A stretch of DNA of 64,000 bases from Trabulsiella odontotermitis (GCF_001297775.1 NZ_LIFX01000013.1:62001-126000), one strand, 5' to 3'. Shown: positions 29,440-42,716, counted from the first letter of the stretch. Program-made: numbers and translations. The notes: generated from the sequence alone by a model not told the origin.

Positions 29440-29521
29440 CCGATTTTTACCGCGCATCATGTCGCCCAATATGATGCTTGCTTGTACCAGGCCCCTGCCA
29501 TTTAAACAGGGGCCTTTTTTT
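29214..29521 (+). ncRNA. micL: MicL-like sRNA from cutC 3' region
   Basis: In E. coli MicL is a sigma-E-dependent RNA starting within cutC, processed to an 80 nt form that represses lpp. Here a sigma-E-like promoter, the cutC 3' end and a strong terminator at 29489-29521 occur at the same spacing. The processed form would be about 29442-29521, containing GCATCATGTCGCCCAATATG just before the hairpin. Assignment is by synteny and architecture. Confidence 0.6.
29489..29521 (+). terminator. Terminator after cutC / MicL
   Basis: AGGCCCCTG-CCATTTAAA-CAGGGGCCT followed by seven T's; a strong intrinsic terminator. Confidence 0.9.
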
Positions 29522-29544
29522 CTCCGTCATCCAACCTGGCTCAC

Positions 29545-29635
29545 TCGTCATTTTGTCCCCGGGAAGTGCTCGGCGTCCTCACGTACTTCATGTACGCTCC
29601 GGGGCCTGCGCGCTTGCCGTGAACAAACTGACGTC
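29545..29635. repeat. Enterobacterial intergenic repeat-like segment
   Basis: Between the cutC terminator and the cmoB 3' end lies a GC-rich, hairpin-prone stretch with the palindrome CGTACTTCATGTACG (29581-29595). It resembles a dispersed repeat I recall from Citrobacter and Enterobacter genomes. It does not encode a protein. Repeat status needs a genome-wide count. Confidence 0.35.
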
Positions 29636-29659
29636 GCCGCCGACGGTTGGGATCTGTGC

Positions 29660-31389
<1,730 letters not shown>

Positions 31390-31410
31390 TCAAAAACGGC
31401 GTATTGTGCG

Positions 31411-31806
31411 CTAACGTAAGGAGAAAACCAACTCCCACGGCATATACCAAAGGTTTGCCAGAACGGTCAGCAGCAGTGCGCACCAGGTGGCACTCATGCC
31501 GGAACGACGCCAGCGGATCAGCCGGTGATGATAGCCATAATAATGCATCAGGCGCCCGGCAATCAGTAACAGCCCGCAGATGTGCACCATCCAGGTTTCA
31601 GCACCGTTCATCTCCATGAACAGCATCAGAATAAGGCCGACAGGGATGTATTCCACTGCGTTACCATGAATACGAATGGCGCTTTGCAGCTCGCTAAAGC
31701 CGCCGTCACCATAGGAAACCCGGTACTGAAAACGCAGGCGAACAACATCAAATGAAAACTTAATTAACAGCAACGCACCCAGCACGGCATACAGCGCGCT
31801 TACCAT
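31411..31806 (-). CDS. yecN: MAPEG-family membrane protein YecN
   Basis: 131 residues with four hydrophobic helices. NAVEYIPVGLILMLFMEMNG is the MAPEG signature, with the glutamate and arginine positions seen in microsomal glutathione transferase-like proteins. Located in the inner membrane. The substrate is unknown. The order yecE-yecN-cmoA is as in E. coli. Confidence 0.93.
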   Translation of the reverse strand: MVSALYAVLGALLLIKFSFDVVRLRFQYRVSYGDGGFSELQSAIRIHGNAVEYIPVGLILMLFMEMNGAETWMVHICGLLLIAGRLMHYYGYHHRLIRWRRSGMSATWCALLLTVLANLWYMPWELVFSLR

Positions 31807-31851
31807 ACAAACTTCCTTTTAATACCAACAGATGGCTGTCACTATCATATA

Positions 31852-32670
31852 TCAGAATAGCGAAGATTGCTGCGGGATCGCAGGAGCGGCGCCGACATCG
31901 GGCAGCGCAGCACGGAGATCGCGCCATAGCGTATCCACCAGTTCCGGTGCCTGGGCGATGTCCGGTGTATGTAGAAAAAGATAGGGAGTCGTGTTACTTG
32001 CCCACTGCGGCAGCGTTTTCAGCCACACAGCAAATAATTCGCGGTTTTGCGCCATGTCATCGCTGCCGATAAAGCGCACCAGCGGATTGTGCGCCGTCAC
32101 GATGGCATGGACAGGCACTTTCGGTTTTTTACGCTGCGCCGCAATGATCGTTTCACTGTGTGGAATGGCGCTGTGCACCGGACGGCTGTCTAAAATCACC
32201 CGATTCACGCCTCGCTGCATCAGGCCTCGATTCAGTGCCGTCTCCGCCTCGCCTTTGGCGAAAAAGAGCGGATGACGGACTTCTACTCCGTAGGTGAATG
32301 TTTTCGGCAGCGTGTCGAGAAAACGCCACAGGGCAGGGAGATCGGTCGGGCCAAAGGTCGCGGGCAACTGCAACCAGTACTGCCCGATGCGCGCCGCCAG
32401 CGGAGCGAGGCGATCGAAAAACTCCGCGGTAAGATCGTCGCAATGACGCAGCGAAGCCTGGTGGGAAATGGTGGCTGGAAATTTAAAGCAGAAGCGAAAA
32501 TCATCGGTGGTTTGCTCATACCAGCGCGCGACAATATCCGCCTTCGGCAGGGCATACAGCGTCGTGTTGCCTTCCACACAATTAAAATGGCGGGCGTACT
32601 CTTCCAGACTGGTAATGCCGAGCCGCACCCATTTCGGGTGCGACCATTGCGGCAGGCCTATGTAAATCAT
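31852..32670 (-). CDS. yecE: DUF72 family protein YecE
   Basis: 272 residues. DUF72 TIM-barrel protein with [13 protein letters not shown] at the start and the [10 protein letters not shown] segment typical of the family; biochemical function unknown. It overlaps the stop of yecD (ATGA), so the two are translationally coupled. Confidence 0.94.
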   Translation of the reverse strand: MIYIGLPQWSHPKWVRLGITSLEEYARHFNCVEGNTTLYALPKADIVARWYEQTTDDFRFCFKFPATISHQASLRHCDDLTAEFFDRLAPLAARIGQYWLQLPATFGPTDLPALWRFLDTLPKTFTYGVEVRHPLFFAKGEAETALNRGLMQRGVNRVILDSRPVHSAIPHSETIIAAQRKKPKVPVHAIVTAHNPLVRFIGSDDMAQNRELFAVWLKTLPQWASNTTPYLFLHTPDIAQAPELVDTLWRDLRAALPDVGAAPAIPQQSSLF

Positions 32671-33233
32671 AGCGCTGCGAGAATCTCCTCTGTGCTGCGC
32701 AAGCGGGAAATCCGCGGGAAGATGTGTGTTACCGAGTGCTGGTGCTGTTCCGCCTGAGCGGCGCTGCAGGCATCTTCGGCGATGACCAGCGAGAAACCCA
32801 GTTCCCAGGCGTTACGCGCGGTGGATTCCACACCGACACTGGTTGAGATCCCACAGAGGATGATGGTTTCAATGCCGCGGCGGCGCAGCTGTAACTCCAG
32901 ATCGGTGCCGTAAAACGCGCCCCACTGACGCTTAGTGATTTCGATATCACTGTCCTGTTTTCCCAGCGCCGGCGGGTAAGTCCACCAGTTATCGGGCAAG
33001 GCGCGGGTAGGTGCTGGGGCATCAACCGGTTGTTTCAGCGCGTCGCCGTAATCCGCCGACCAGCCGACGCGCACCAGCGCGACTGGCGAGCCCTGCTGAC
33101 GACATTTTTGCGCCAGTTTTGCAGCGTTCGCCACCACATCGCTGGCGGAGTGTGGCCCACCCGCATGTGGCAGAATCCCTTCCTGGAGATCAATGACCAC
33201 CAGTGCCGTGGTTTTTGCGTTCAGTTTCAACAT
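32667..33233 (-). CDS. yecD: Isochorismatase-family hydrolase YecD
   Basis: 188 residues of the cysteine-hydrolase family: [17 protein letters not shown] holds the catalytic aspartate, [17 protein letters not shown] the lysine region, and [18 protein letters not shown] the nucleophile-cysteine region. Substrate unknown. I chose ATG 33233 ([13 protein letters not shown]), which has GGAGATAACG upstream; a Met four codons earlier has no ribosome site. Confidence 0.93.
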   Translation of the reverse strand: MLKLNAKTTALVVIDLQEGILPHAGGPHSASDVVANAAKLAQKCRQQGSPVALVRVGWSADYGDALKQPVDAPAPTRALPDNWWTYPPALGKQDSDIEITKRQWGAFYGTDLELQLRRRGIETIILCGISTSVGVESTARNAWELGFSLVIAEDACSAAQAEQHQHSVTHIFPRISRLRSTEEILAAL

Positions 33234-33369
33234 CGTTATCTCCATAACCTCAGAATTTTAAGGCTTCACCTTACGCTGAGAGGCGGGCGGTCAGCGCAAC
33301 AAATTTTGTTAATTTTTGTGAGAACGCGCAACAAGCGTACAGCAAACGCGCGTCTGGTGCGCGATGCAC

Positions 33370-33398
33370 TTATCGTACGGCAGAATTTCCAGTATAAT
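33370..33398 (+). promoter_or_regulatory. Sigma-70 promoter for aspS
   Basis: TTATCG, 17 bases, TATAAT, about 100 bp before the aspS ATG. The -10 is consensus. Confidence 0.65.
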
Positions 33399-33500
33399 AG
33401 CCCCCTTTTTTCATCCAGTTGTGACATTCAGCTAAAGCTGCGACAGTAGTGCCTGCGAGGCAGGCGACAATCGGCCTGCGGCTAAGTTAAGGGAACTCTC

Positions 33501-35273
33501 ATGCGTACAGAATATTGCGGACAGCTGCGTCAGTCCCACGTCGGGCAGCAGGTGACGCTATGTGGTTGGGTCAACCGCCGTCGTGATCTCGGAAGCCTTG
33601 TTTTTATCGACATGCGTGACCGCGAAGGTATCGTTCAGGTGTTCTTCGATCCGGATCGCGAAGATGTATTTAAGCGAGCGTCCGAACTGCGTAACGAGTT
33701 CTGCATCCAGATCACCGGTACCGTACGTGCCCGTGACGGGAAAAACATCAATCGCGATATGGCGACCGGTGAAGTCGAAGTATTTGCGACTGAACTCACC
33801 ATCATCAACCGTTCCGAACCGCTGCCGCTGGATTCAAACCAGGTCAACACCGAAGAAGCGCGTCTGAAATACCGCTATCTGGATCTGCGTCGCCCGGAAA
33901 TGGCTCAACGCCTGAAGACCCGCGCCAAAATCACCAGTTTCGTACGCCGCTTTATGGACGATCACGGTTTCCTTGATATCGAAACCCCGATGCTGACCAA
34001 AGCGACGCCGGAAGGCGCCCGTGACTATCTGGTGCCTTCGCGTGTGCATAAAGGCAAATTCTATGCGCTGCCGCAATCACCTCAGTTGTTCAAACAGCTG
34101 CTGATGATGTCTGGTTTTGACCGCTACTATCAGATCGTAAAATGCTTCCGTGACGAAGACCTGCGTGCTGACCGTCAGCCAGAATTTACCCAGATTGATG
34201 TGGAAACCTCTTTCATGACTGCGCCGCAGGTGCGTGAAGTGATGGAAGCGATGATCCATCAACTGTGGCTGGAAATCAAAGGTGTGGATCTGGGCGCATT
34301 CCCGGTGATGACCTTTGCTGAAGCCGAGCGTCGTTACGGTTCCGATAAACCGGATCTGCGTAACCCGATGGAACTGGTGGACGTTGCTGATCTGCTGAAA
34401 GACGTTGAATTCACCGTCTTCTCCGGTCCGGCGAACGATGCCAAAGGCCGCGTTGCGGCACTGCGCGTACCGGGCGGTGCCAGCTTAAGCCGTAAGCAGA
34501 TTGACGACTACGGCAACTTCATCAAAATCTACGGCGCGAAAGGTCTGGCTTATATTAAAGTCAACGAGCGCGCAAAAGGTCTGGAAGGGATCAACAGCCC
34601 GGTGGCAAAATTCCTTAACGCGGAAATCGTGGAGACTATCCTTGAGCGTACTGGCGCGCAGGATGGCGATATGATTTTCTTCGGTGCGGACAACAAAAAA
34701 GTGGTTGCCGATGCACTTGGCGCGCTGCGTCTGAAACTGGGTAAAGACCTGGGTCTGACTGACGAAAGCAAATGGGCGCCGCTGTGGGTTATCGACTTCC
34801 CGATGTTCGAAGACGACGGCGAAGGCGGTCTGACTGCGATGCACCACCCGTTCACTTCACCGAAAGACATGACCGCCGCTGAGCTGAAAGCTGCGCCGGA
34901 AGATGCGGTGGCGAATGCTTACGATATGGTCATCAACGGCTACGAAGTGGGTGGCGGTTCCGTACGTATTTATAACGGTGAAATGCAGCAAACCGTGTTT
35001 GGCATTCTCGGTATCAACGAGCAGGAACAGCGTGAGAAGTTTGGCTTCCTGCTGGACGCGCTCAAATTTGGTACCCCGCCGCATGCGGGGCTGGCGTTCG
35101 GTCTTGACCGTCTGACCATGTTGCTGACCGGCACGGACAACATCCGCGACGTTATCGCGTTCCCGAAAACGACAGCAGCGGCCTGTCTGATGACCGAAGC
35201 ACCGAGCTTTGCCAACCCGACGGCGCTGGCCGAGCTGGGTATTGAAGTGATTAAAAAGGCAGAGAACAACTGA
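33501..35273 (+). CDS. aspS: Aspartyl-tRNA synthetase
   Basis: 590 residues, bacterial-type class II AspRS. The N-terminal OB fold ([26 protein letters not shown]) binds the anticodon; the catalytic core has [18 protein letters not shown] (motif 2) and [13 protein letters not shown] (motif 3); the bacterial GAD insertion lies between. AAGGGAACTCTC precedes the ATG. nudB begins 2 bp after the stop. Confidence 0.98.
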   Translation: MRTEYCGQLRQSHVGQQVTLCGWVNRRRDLGSLVFIDMRDREGIVQVFFDPDREDVFKRASELRNEFCIQITGTVRARDGKNINRDMATGEVEVFATELTIINRSEPLPLDSNQVNTEEARLKYRYLDLRRPEMAQRLKTRAKITSFVRRFMDDHGFLDIETPMLTKATPEGARDYLVPSRVHKGKFYALPQSPQLFKQLLMMSGFDRYYQIVKCFRDEDLRADRQPEFTQIDVETSFMTAPQVREVMEAMIHQLWLEIKGVDLGAFPVMTFAEAERRYGSDKPDLRNPMELVDVADLLKDVEFTVFSGPANDAKGRVAALRVPGGASLSRKQIDDYGNFIKIYGAKGLAYIKVNERAKGLEGINSPVAKFLNAEIVETILERTGAQDGDMIFFGADNKKVVADALGALRLKLGKDLGLTDESKWAPLWVIDFPMFEDDGEGGLTAMHHPFTSPKDMTAAELKAAPEDAVANAYDMVINGYEVGGGSVRIYNGEMQQTVFGILGINEQEQREKFGFLLDALKFGTPPHAGLAFGLDRLTMLLTGTDNIRDVIAFPKTTAAACLMTEAPSFANPTALAELGIEVIKKAENN

Positions 35274-35274
35274 T

Positions 35275-35718
35275 ATGGCCTATAAGCGTCCCGTTTCTGT
35301 TCTGGTTGTGATTTACGCACAAGATACGAAACGGGTGCTGATGCTACAGCGGCGCGACGATCCCGATTTCTGGCAGTCGGTCACCGGCAGTCTGGAAGAG
35401 GGCGAAACCGCGTTGCAGGCCGCCGCGCGTGAAGTAAAGGAAGAGGTCGCCATTGACGTGACGTCCGAGCCACTGGCCTTAATTGACTGTCAGCGCACGG
35501 TGGAGTTCGAGATTTTTTCGCATTTACGTCATCGCTATGCGCCGGGCATTGAGCGCAATACGGAATCGTGGTTCTGTCTTGCGCTGCCACACGAACGGTC
35601 GATCGTGTTTAGCGAGCATCTGGCTTACCGCTGGGTCGACGCGGCAGATGCCGCCGCCATGACCAAGTCGTGGAGCAACCGGCAGGCGATTGAAGAATTT
35701 GTAATTAACGCTGCCTGA
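35275..35718 (+). CDS. nudB: Dihydroneopterin triphosphate pyrophosphatase NudB
   Basis: 147 residues with the Nudix box GSLEEGETALQAAAREVKEE. NudB removes pyrophosphate from dihydroneopterin triphosphate in folate synthesis. Start ATG 35275 gives MAYKRPVSVLVVIYAQ; E. coli has three extra N-terminal residues. It is tightly linked downstream of aspS and upstream of yebC. Confidence 0.95.
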   Translation: MAYKRPVSVLVVIYAQDTKRVLMLQRRDDPDFWQSVTGSLEEGETALQAAAREVKEEVAIDVTSEPLALIDCQRTVEFEIFSHLRHRYAPGIERNTESWFCLALPHERSIVFSEHLAYRWVDAADAAAMTKSWSNRQAIEEFVINAA

Positions 35719-35744
35719 GAAGGCACGCTCTTTGAGGAAAACTT

Positions 35745-36485
35745 ATGGCAGGTCATAGCAAATGGGCCAACACCAAACACCGCAAGGCAGCACAGGATGC
35801 CAAGCGCGGTAAGATCTTTACCAAAATCATTCGCGAGCTGGTAACAGCAGCGCGTCTGGGTGGTGGCGACGCGGGCTCCAATCCGCGTCTGCGTGCGGCA
35901 ATCGATAAAGCGCTGGCGAACAACATGACGCGCGACACCCTGAACCGCGCCATCGCGCGTGGCGTCGGCGGTGACGAAGACGCGAACATGGAAACCATCA
36001 TTTATGAAGGTTACGGCCCTGGCGGCACTGCCGTGATGGTGGAATGCCTGTCTGATAACCGCAACCGTACCGTGGCGGAAGTGCGTCATGCGTTCAGCAA
36101 GTGCGGCGGCAACCTCGGTACAGATGGCTCCGTGGCTTACCTGTTCAGCAAGAAAGGGGTGATCTCCTTCGAAGCGGGTGACGAAGACACCATCATGGAA
36201 GCGGCGCTGGAAGCGGGTGCCGAAGACGTTATTACTTTTGATGACGGTGCTATCGACGTCTACACCGCGTGGGAAGAGATGGGTGCCGTTCGCGACGCGC
36301 TGGAAGCGGCTGGTCTGAAAGCAGACAACGCGGAAGTGTCGATGATCCCGTCCACCAAAGCGGACATGGATGCCGAAACCGCGCCGAAACTGCTGCGTCT
36401 CATCGATATGCTGGAAGACTGCGATGATGTGCAGGAAGTTTATCATAACGGTGAAATTTCCGACGAAGTTGCCGCAACACTATAA
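35745..36485 (+). CDS. yebC: YebC/PmpR-family DNA-binding / translation factor
   Basis: 246 residues of the TACO1/YebC family with [22 protein letters not shown] at the start. The family is described both as transcriptional regulators and, in several bacteria and mitochondria, as factors easing translation through proline stretches. SD GAGGAAA precedes the ATG. It sits directly before ruvC, as in E. coli. Confidence 0.97.
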   Translation: MAGHSKWANTKHRKAAQDAKRGKIFTKIIRELVTAARLGGGDAGSNPRLRAAIDKALANNMTRDTLNRAIARGVGGDEDANMETIIYEGYGPGGTAVMVECLSDNRNRTVAEVRHAFSKCGGNLGTDGSVAYLFSKKGVISFEAGDEDTIMEAALEAGAEDVITFDDGAIDVYTAWEEMGAVRDALEAAGLKADNAEVSMIPSTKADMDAETAPKLLRLIDMLEDCDDVQEVYHNGEISDEVAATL

Positions 36486-36519
36486 TGTTGCTGCATAGGC
36501 CGCTAACCGGAGGCGCGTG

Positions 36520-37041
36520 ATGGCCATTATTCTCGGCATTGACCCGGGTTCGCGCGTCACGGGTTATGGCGTGATCCGCCAGGTAGGTCGCCAGTTGACC
36601 TATCTCGGCAGCGGTTGTATTCGTACCAAAGTTGATGATTTACCGTCCCGGCTGAAGCTGATTTACGCGGGCGTGACGGAAATCATCACCCAGTTTCAGC
36701 CAGATATTTTTGCCATCGAACAGGTATTCATGGCGAAAAACGCCGACTCGGCGCTGAAGCTCGGGCAGGCGCGTGGGGTGGCTATCGTCGCGGCAGTGAA
36801 TCAGGATCTGCCGGTGTTCGAATACGCAGCGCGTCAGGTGAAGCAAACGGTGGTCGGTACCGGCGGGGCGGAGAAGAGTCAGGTGCAGCATATGGTGCGT
36901 ACGCTGTTGAAACTCCCGGCTAATCCGCAGGCGGACGCCGCCGATGCGCTGGCCATCGCCATCACCCACTGTCACGTCAGCCAGAACGCGGTGCAAATGA
37001 GTGAAACGCGGTTAAATCTGGCACGAGGGCGGTTACGATAA
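36520..37041 (+). CDS. ruvC: Holliday junction resolvase RuvC
   Basis: 173 residues. RNase H-fold nuclease with acidic residues in [20 protein letters not shown] and [13 protein letters not shown]. It cuts Holliday junctions bound to RuvAB. I chose ATG 36520 behind GGAGGCGCGTG. In E. coli yebB lies between ruvC and ruvA; here only 78 bp with an SOS box is present. Confidence 0.97.
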   Translation: MAIILGIDPGSRVTGYGVIRQVGRQLTYLGSGCIRTKVDDLPSRLKLIYAGVTEIITQFQPDIFAIEQVFMAKNADSALKLGQARGVAIVAAVNQDLPVFEYAARQVKQTVVGTGGAEKSQVQHMVRTLLKLPANPQADAADALAIAITHCHVSQNAVQMSETRLNLARGRLR

Positions 37042-37050
37042 TCACAAATC

Positions 37051-37078
37051 AGGCTGGATATCTATCCAGCCTTTTTTT
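37051..37078 (+). terminator. ruvC terminator built around the ruvAB SOS box
   Basis: AGGCTGGATA-TC-TATCCAGCCT followed by TTTTTTAT. The stem is formed by the same bases as the LexA site. Confidence 0.75.
37054..37069 (+). promoter_or_regulatory. LexA (SOS) box for ruvAB
   Basis: CTGGATATCTATCCAG fits the LexA core CTG-N10-CAG and is the sequence I recall for the E. coli ruvAB operator. It is 51 bp before the ruvA start. Confidence 0.9.
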
Positions 37079-37119
37079 ATTATGGCAGCAGTTACTCTTT
37101 TAACGTGCAGGAGCGTCAT

Positions 37120-37731
37120 GTGATAGGCAGACTCAGAGGCATCATTCTCGAAAAACAACCCCCGTTGGTGTTACTCGAAGCGGGAGGCGTGGGCTATGAA
37201 GTCCATATGCCTATGACCTGTTTTTATGAACTGCCTGACGTTGGCAAAGAAGCGGTGATCTTCACCCAGTTTGTGGTGCGTGAAGATGCGCAATTGCTGT
37301 TTGGTTTTAACAACAAGCAAGAGCGCACGCTGTTTCGCGAGCTGATCAAAACCAACGGCGTCGGTCCGAAACTGGCGCTGGCCATTCTCTCCGGGATGTC
37401 GGCGCAGCAGTTCGTCAACGCTGTCGAGCGCGAAGAGGCAGCAGCGCTGGTCAAACTGCCGGGCATTGGTAAGAAAACGGCTGAACGGTTGATCGTCGAA
37501 ATGAAAGACCGCTTCAAAGGTCTGCATGGCGACCTGTTTACCCCGGCGGCGGATCTGGTGCTGACGTCACCGGCCAGCGCCACCGATGGTGACGCCGAAC
37601 AGGAAGCGGTTGCTGCGCTGGTTGCGCTGGGCTATAAACCTCAGGAAGCCAGTCGGATGGTAAGCAAAATTGCGAAACCAGACGCCAACAGTGAAACCCT
37701 GATCCGCGAAGCGCTTCGCGCCGCGTTGTGA
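37120..37731 (+). CDS. ruvA: Holliday junction branch-migration protein RuvA
   Basis: 203 residues; tetramer that holds the four-way junction. Helix-hairpin-helix motifs are [12 protein letters not shown] and [13 protein letters not shown]; the C-terminal domain III contacts RuvB. The start is GTG at 37120 (VIGRLRGII), as in E. coli, with CAGGAGCG upstream. SOS regulated through the LexA box; ruvB follows after 8 bp. Confidence 0.97.
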   Translation: MIGRLRGIILEKQPPLVLLEAGGVGYEVHMPMTCFYELPDVGKEAVIFTQFVVREDAQLLFGFNNKQERTLFRELIKTNGVGPKLALAILSGMSAQQFVNAVEREEAAALVKLPGIGKKTAERLIVEMKDRFKGLHGDLFTPAADLVLTSPASATDGDAEQEAVAALVALGYKPQEASRMVSKIAKPDANSETLIREALRAAL

Positions 37732-37736
37732 GGTAA

Positions 37737-38750
<1,014 letters not shown>

Positions 38751-38763
38751 GCCGCAATGGCTT

Positions 38764-38798
38764 TGTAGCCCCGGTAAGCGCAGCGCCACCGGGGAAAT
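38764..38798. repeat. REP/BIME-like palindrome between ruvB and znuB
   Basis: GTAGCCCCGGTAAGCGCAGCGCCACCGGGGAA region: imperfect inverted repeat CCCCGGT / ACCGGGG in the short gap between convergent genes, of the type dispersed in enterobacterial genomes. Probably a 3' end stabiliser or terminator aid. Confidence 0.5.
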
Positions 38799-38803
38799 GC
38801 CCG

Positions 38804-39589
38804 TTACTGCGCGGTTTTCTTCATCATGCTGAAAATAAACAACAGCGCCGCGCAAAGCACCACTGACGGGCCTGCTGGCGTGTCATAAATCGCCGAGAAC
38901 GTTAATCCGCCCGTTACCGCAATCATTCCCACACCCACGGCAACTGCGGCCATCTGTTCTGGCGTGCGGGCAAAACGCCGCGCGGTCGCCGCCGGAATAA
39001 TCAGCAGCGAGGTGATGATCAGCGCGCCGACAAACTTCATCGCCACACCAATGGTCAGTGCCGTCACCAGCATCAACAGCAGTTTCACTCGCTGAAGTTT
39101 CACGCCGTCGACAAACGCCAGATCCGGGCTGATGGTCATCGACAGCAGATTGCGCCATTGCCACAGTAAAATACCTACCACCACCGCAACCCCCAGCGCG
39201 ATAGAGAGCAAATCTTCCGGCGTCACGGCCAGCAGATCGCCGAACAGATACGCCATTAAATCGACCCGTACATTGGCCATCAGGCTCACCACCACCAGAC
39301 CAAGCGACAGCGCGCTGTGCGCCATAATGCCCAGCAACGTATCAATCGCGAGTTGCGGACGGCGCTCCAGCCAGACCAGCCCGGCGGCCAGCAGCAGGGT
39401 GACGGCAATCACCGCATAGAAAGGGTTTACATCGAGCAGTAAGCCGAACGCGACACCCAGCAACGAGGCATGCGCGAGGGTATCGCCAAAGTACGACATG
39501 CGGCGCCACACGACGAAAGAGCCGAGCGGACCCGCCGCGCAGGCGAGCATAATCCCGGCCAGCCAGCCGGGAAATAATAATTCAATCAT
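38804..39589 (-). CDS. znuB: Zinc ABC transporter permease ZnuB
   Basis: 261 residues, polytopic ABC-3 family permease. Sequence equals E. coli ZnuB through [17 protein letters not shown] and [17 protein letters not shown]. Works with ZnuC and ZnuA for high-affinity zinc import. Start overlaps the znuC stop by four bases. Confidence 0.97.
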   Translation of the reverse strand: MIELLFPGWLAGIMLACAAGPLGSFVVWRRMSYFGDTLAHASLLGVAFGLLLDVNPFYAVIAVTLLLAAGLVWLERRPQLAIDTLLGIMAHSALSLGLVVVSLMANVRVDLMAYLFGDLLAVTPEDLLSIALGVAVVVGILLWQWRNLLSMTISPDLAFVDGVKLQRVKLLLMLVTALTIGVAMKFVGALIITSLLIIPAATARRFARTPEQMAAVAVGVGMIAVTGGLTFSAIYDTPAGPSVVLCAALLFIFSMMKKTAQ

Positions 39590-40341
39590 GGACGACCATT
39601 TCCCCGACGCAGAATGATGTGACCTTGCAGGTCATGACGATGATTATGATGATGGCGGTAGATGCCCAGTTGCTCAGCGCCACGAGGGCCAAACATAGAC
39701 ATAAATTCAGGATGCAGGGCGACCACTTCCGGCGTACCGGAGCAGCAGATGTGATGATTAAGACACAGCACCTCATCGGTTTTCGCCATCACTAAATGCA
39801 GATCATGGGAGACCATCAGCACGGCGCAGTCCAGCTCCTGACGCAGCTGATTGATGAGATCGTACAGTGCCACCTGACCGTTGACGTCAACCCCTTGTGT
39901 GGGTTCGTCGAGCACCAGTAGTTGCGGGCGATTCAGCAAAGCCCGCGCCAGTAATACGCGTTGCGTTTCGCCGCCGGAGAGTTTTTGCATCGGCGCATCG
40001 ATGAGATGACCAGCCTGTACACGTTTGAGAGCAGGGAGAATATCCGCTTTACGCGCACCGGGGCGCAGGCGTAAAAAGCGGCTGACAGTCAGCGGCAGCG
40101 TGGCGTCGAGATGCAGCTTCTGTGGTACATAACCGATGCGCAGTTTACCTTCACGCATCACTACGCCTTCATCCGGCGTAATAAGCCCTAGCACCACACG
40201 CACCAGTGTCGATTTGCCAGCACCGTTCGGGCCGAGCAGCGTCAAAATCTTCCCCGGCTTCAGTGTCAGGGAGATGTCAGAAAGCACGCGTCGTTGACCA
40301 AAAGTGACCGAGACGTTGTCCAGCGTTACAAGATTCGTCAT
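39586..40341 (-). CDS. znuC: Zinc ABC transporter ATP-binding protein ZnuC
   Basis: 251 residues. Walker [12 protein letters not shown], signature [15 protein letters not shown], Walker [13 protein letters not shown]. The C-terminal histidine-rich tail ([11 protein letters not shown]) is as in E. coli ZnuC. Transcribed divergently from znuA across a shared Zur operator. Confidence 0.97.
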   Translation of the reverse strand: MTNLVTLDNVSVTFGQRRVLSDISLTLKPGKILTLLGPNGAGKSTLVRVVLGLITPDEGVVMREGKLRIGYVPQKLHLDATLPLTVSRFLRLRPGARKADILPALKRVQAGHLIDAPMQKLSGGETQRVLLARALLNRPQLLVLDEPTQGVDVNGQVALYDLINQLRQELDCAVLMVSHDLHLVMAKTDEVLCLNHHICCSGTPEVVALHPEFMSMFGPRGAEQLGIYRHHHNHRHDLQGHIILRRGNGRP

Positions 40342-40366
40342 TTTAATAAAAGGGTTGCGCTCGAAT

Positions 40367-40390
40367 GGAAATGTTATAATATCACATTCC
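40367..40390. promoter_or_regulatory. Zur operator between znuC and znuA
   Basis: AAATGTTATAATATCACATT core, matching the known E. coli znu Zur box almost exactly. It represses both divergent units when zinc is sufficient. Confidence 0.92.
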
Positions 40391-40419
40391 CCACAGACAA
40401 TACGAATAGTAGACGCATT

Positions 40420-41364
40420 ATGTTACATAAAAATACGCTTCTTTGCGCAGGCATTTCCGCTGCGTTGCTGGCTGGTGCGGCTCTGCCGGTAAATGCTGCC
40501 GTCGTCGCATCCCTTAAGCCAATCGGGTTTATCGCCTCCGCCATTGCAGACGGCGTGACCGAAACGCAGGTGCTGCTGCCTGATGGCGCGTCTGAGCATG
40601 ATTATTCACTCCGTCTATCTGATGTAAAACGCTTACAAAATGCAGACTTAGTGGTCTGGATTGGTCCGGAGATGGAAGCGTTTATGGACAAGTCAACGCA
40701 AAGCATTGCGGCAAACAAGAAGGTAACGATTGCGCACCTCGAGGGTGTGAAACCGTTGCTCATAAAAGGCGTCGATGACGACGATGACGATCATGGACAC
40801 GACCAGGGACATGATGAAAAAAGTGACGAGCATCACCATCATGGCGATTACAACATGCATCTTTGGCTCTCGCCAGAGATAGCGCGCCTCTCAGCGGTTG
40901 CAATCCACGATAAATTAGTGGAACTTATGCCGCAAAGTCGGGTCCGGCTCGATGACAACCTGAAAGCGTTTGAAGATAATTTAGTTAACGCCGATAAACA
41001 GGTTACTGCTGCGCTGTCACCGCTGAAAGGAAAAGGGTATTTCGTTTTTCATGATGCCTATGGCTACTACGAAAAACACTACGGCCTGACCCCGCTTGGT
41101 CATTTTACCGTCAACCCGGAAATACAGCCTGGTGCACAGCGTTTACATGAAATAAGAACACAGTTGGTTGAGCAAAAAGCGACTTGCGTTTTTGCTGAGC
41201 CACAATTCAGGCCAGCCGTCGTAGAAGCTGTTGCCAGAGGGACGTCCGTGCGCATGGGAACCTTAGACCCTCTTGGAACAAATATCACGTTGGGGAAAAC
41301 GAGCTACGCGCAGTTTCTCACCCAACTGGCGAATCAGTACGCGAGCTGCCTGAAGGGAGATTAA
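40420..41364 (+). CDS. znuA: Zinc ABC transporter periplasmic binding protein ZnuA
   Basis: 314 residues with a signal peptide ([19 protein letters not shown]). Zinc ligand regions are [21 protein letters not shown] and [11 protein letters not shown] long Asp/His-rich loop ([15 protein letters not shown], then EHHHHGD) follows residue 120 and probably gathers zinc. ATG 40420 gives the E. coli-like MLHKNTLL start; an in-frame ATG at 40294 would read through the Zur box. Confidence 0.97.
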   Translation: MLHKNTLLCAGISAALLAGAALPVNAAVVASLKPIGFIASAIADGVTETQVLLPDGASEHDYSLRLSDVKRLQNADLVVWIGPEMEAFMDKSTQSIAANKKVTIAHLEGVKPLLIKGVDDDDDDHGHDQGHDEKSDEHHHHGDYNMHLWLSPEIARLSAVAIHDKLVELMPQSRVRLDDNLKAFEDNLVNADKQVTAALSPLKGKGYFVFHDAYGYYEKHYGLTPLGHFTVNPEIQPGAQRLHEIRTQLVEQKATCVFAEPQFRPAVVEAVARGTSVRMGTLDPLGTNITLGKTSYAQFLTQLANQYASCLKGD

Positions 41365-41379
41365 TGAGGAAGTGAATAC

Positions 41380-42699
41380 GTGCAACAGATAGCCCGCTCT
41401 GTCGCCCTGGCATTTAATAACTTGCCGCGACCTCACCGCGTAATGCTGGGGTCGCTTACCGTTCTTACTTTAGCGGTCGCCGTATGGCGACCCTATGTTT
41501 ACCACCCCGAATCCGCACCGATTGTCAGAACCATTGAGCTGGAAAAAAACGAAATCCGCTCGCTGTTGCCCGAAGCCAGTGAACCTATCGATCAGTCAGC
41601 ACAGGAAGATGAAGCCATTCCGCAGGATGAGCTGGATGACAAAATCGCCAGCGAAGCCGGTGTGCATGAATATGTGGTATCAACCGGCGACACGTTAAGC
41701 AGCATTCTGAATCAGTATGGTATTGATATGGGTGATATCGCCCAACTGGCGAGCGCCGATAAAGACTTGCGTAACCTGAAAATTGGTCAACAGCTTTCCT
41801 GGACCCTGACCGCCGAAGGCGATCTGCAGCGTCTGACCTGGGAAATATCCCGCCGTGAAACCCGCACCTACGATCGTACCGCGACCGGTTTCAAAATGAG
41901 CAGCGAAATGCAGCAGGGCGACTGGGTTAACAGCACCCTGAACGGTTCCGTTGGCGGCAGTTTTGTCGCCAGCGCACGCGCAGCGGGCCTGACCAGCAGT
42001 GAAGTAAGCGCGGTGATCAAAGCCATGCAATGGCAGATGGATTTCCGTAAGCTGAAAAAAGGTGACCAGTTCTCAGTGCTGATGTCCCGTGAAATGCTGG
42101 ACGGCAAACGTGAACAGAGCCAGTTGCTGGGCGTGCGTCTGCGCTCCGGGGGCAAAGATTACTACGCGATCCGCGCCGAAGACGGCAAGTTCTACGACCG
42201 CAACGGTACCGGCCTTGCAAAAGGCTTCCTGCGTTTCCCGACCGCGCGCCAGTTCCGCGTCTCCTCCAACTTTAATCCGCGTCGCCAGAATCCGGTAACG
42301 GGCCGCGTCGCGCCTCACCGTGGCGTTGATTTCGCCATGCCGCAAGGCACGCCGGTGCTTTCTGTTGGTGACGGTGAAGTGGTGGTGGCAAAACGCAGTG
42401 GCGCCGCCGGGTATTACGTTGCGATCCGTCACGGCCGCACCTACACCACGCGCTATATGCACCTGCGTAAAATGCTGGTGAAACCGGGTCAGAAAGTGAA
42501 ACGTGGCGACCGCATCGCGCTGTCCGGTAACACCGGGCGTTCGACGGGGCCGCATCTGCACTATGAAGTGTGGATCAACCAGCAGGCGGTCAACCCGCTG
42601 ACGGCGAAACTGCCGCGCACCGAAGGGCTGACCGGCGCCGATCGCCGCGATTACCTGGCGCAGGCGAAAGAGGTGATGCCGCAGTTGCGTTTCGATTAG
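41380..42699 (+). CDS. mepM: Murein DD-endopeptidase MepM
   Basis: 439 residues. N-terminal membrane anchor (about 20-38), LysM domain YVVSTGDTLSSILNQYG, and a C-terminal M23 peptidase with zinc ligands in HRGVDFAM and GPHLHYEVW. It cleaves peptidoglycan cross-links during growth. GTG start at 41380 with AGGAAGTGA upstream, 15 bp after znuA. Confidence 0.97.
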   Translation: MQQIARSVALAFNNLPRPHRVMLGSLTVLTLAVAVWRPYVYHPESAPIVRTIELEKNEIRSLLPEASEPIDQSAQEDEAIPQDELDDKIASEAGVHEYVVSTGDTLSSILNQYGIDMGDIAQLASADKDLRNLKIGQQLSWTLTAEGDLQRLTWEISRRETRTYDRTATGFKMSSEMQQGDWVNSTLNGSVGGSFVASARAAGLTSSEVSAVIKAMQWQMDFRKLKKGDQFSVLMSREMLDGKREQSQLLGVRLRSGGKDYYAIRAEDGKFYDRNGTGLAKGFLRFPTARQFRVSSNFNPRRQNPVTGRVAPHRGVDFAMPQGTPVLSVGDGEVVVAKRSGAAGYYVAIRHGRTYTTRYMHLRKMLVKPGQKVKRGDRIALSGNTGRSTGPHLHYEVWINQQAVNPLTAKLPRTEGLTGADRRDYLAQAKEVMPQLRFD

Positions 42700-42716
42700 A
42701 ACCTGTCATTTCTGAG

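Noticed and set aside
35625-36446. 273-codon minus-strand frame opposite yebC
   Set aside because: Antisense shadow of yebC; no homology or regulatory signals.
40294-40419. Longer N terminus for ZnuA
   Set aside because: It would cover the Zur box and remove the signal peptide from the N terminus.
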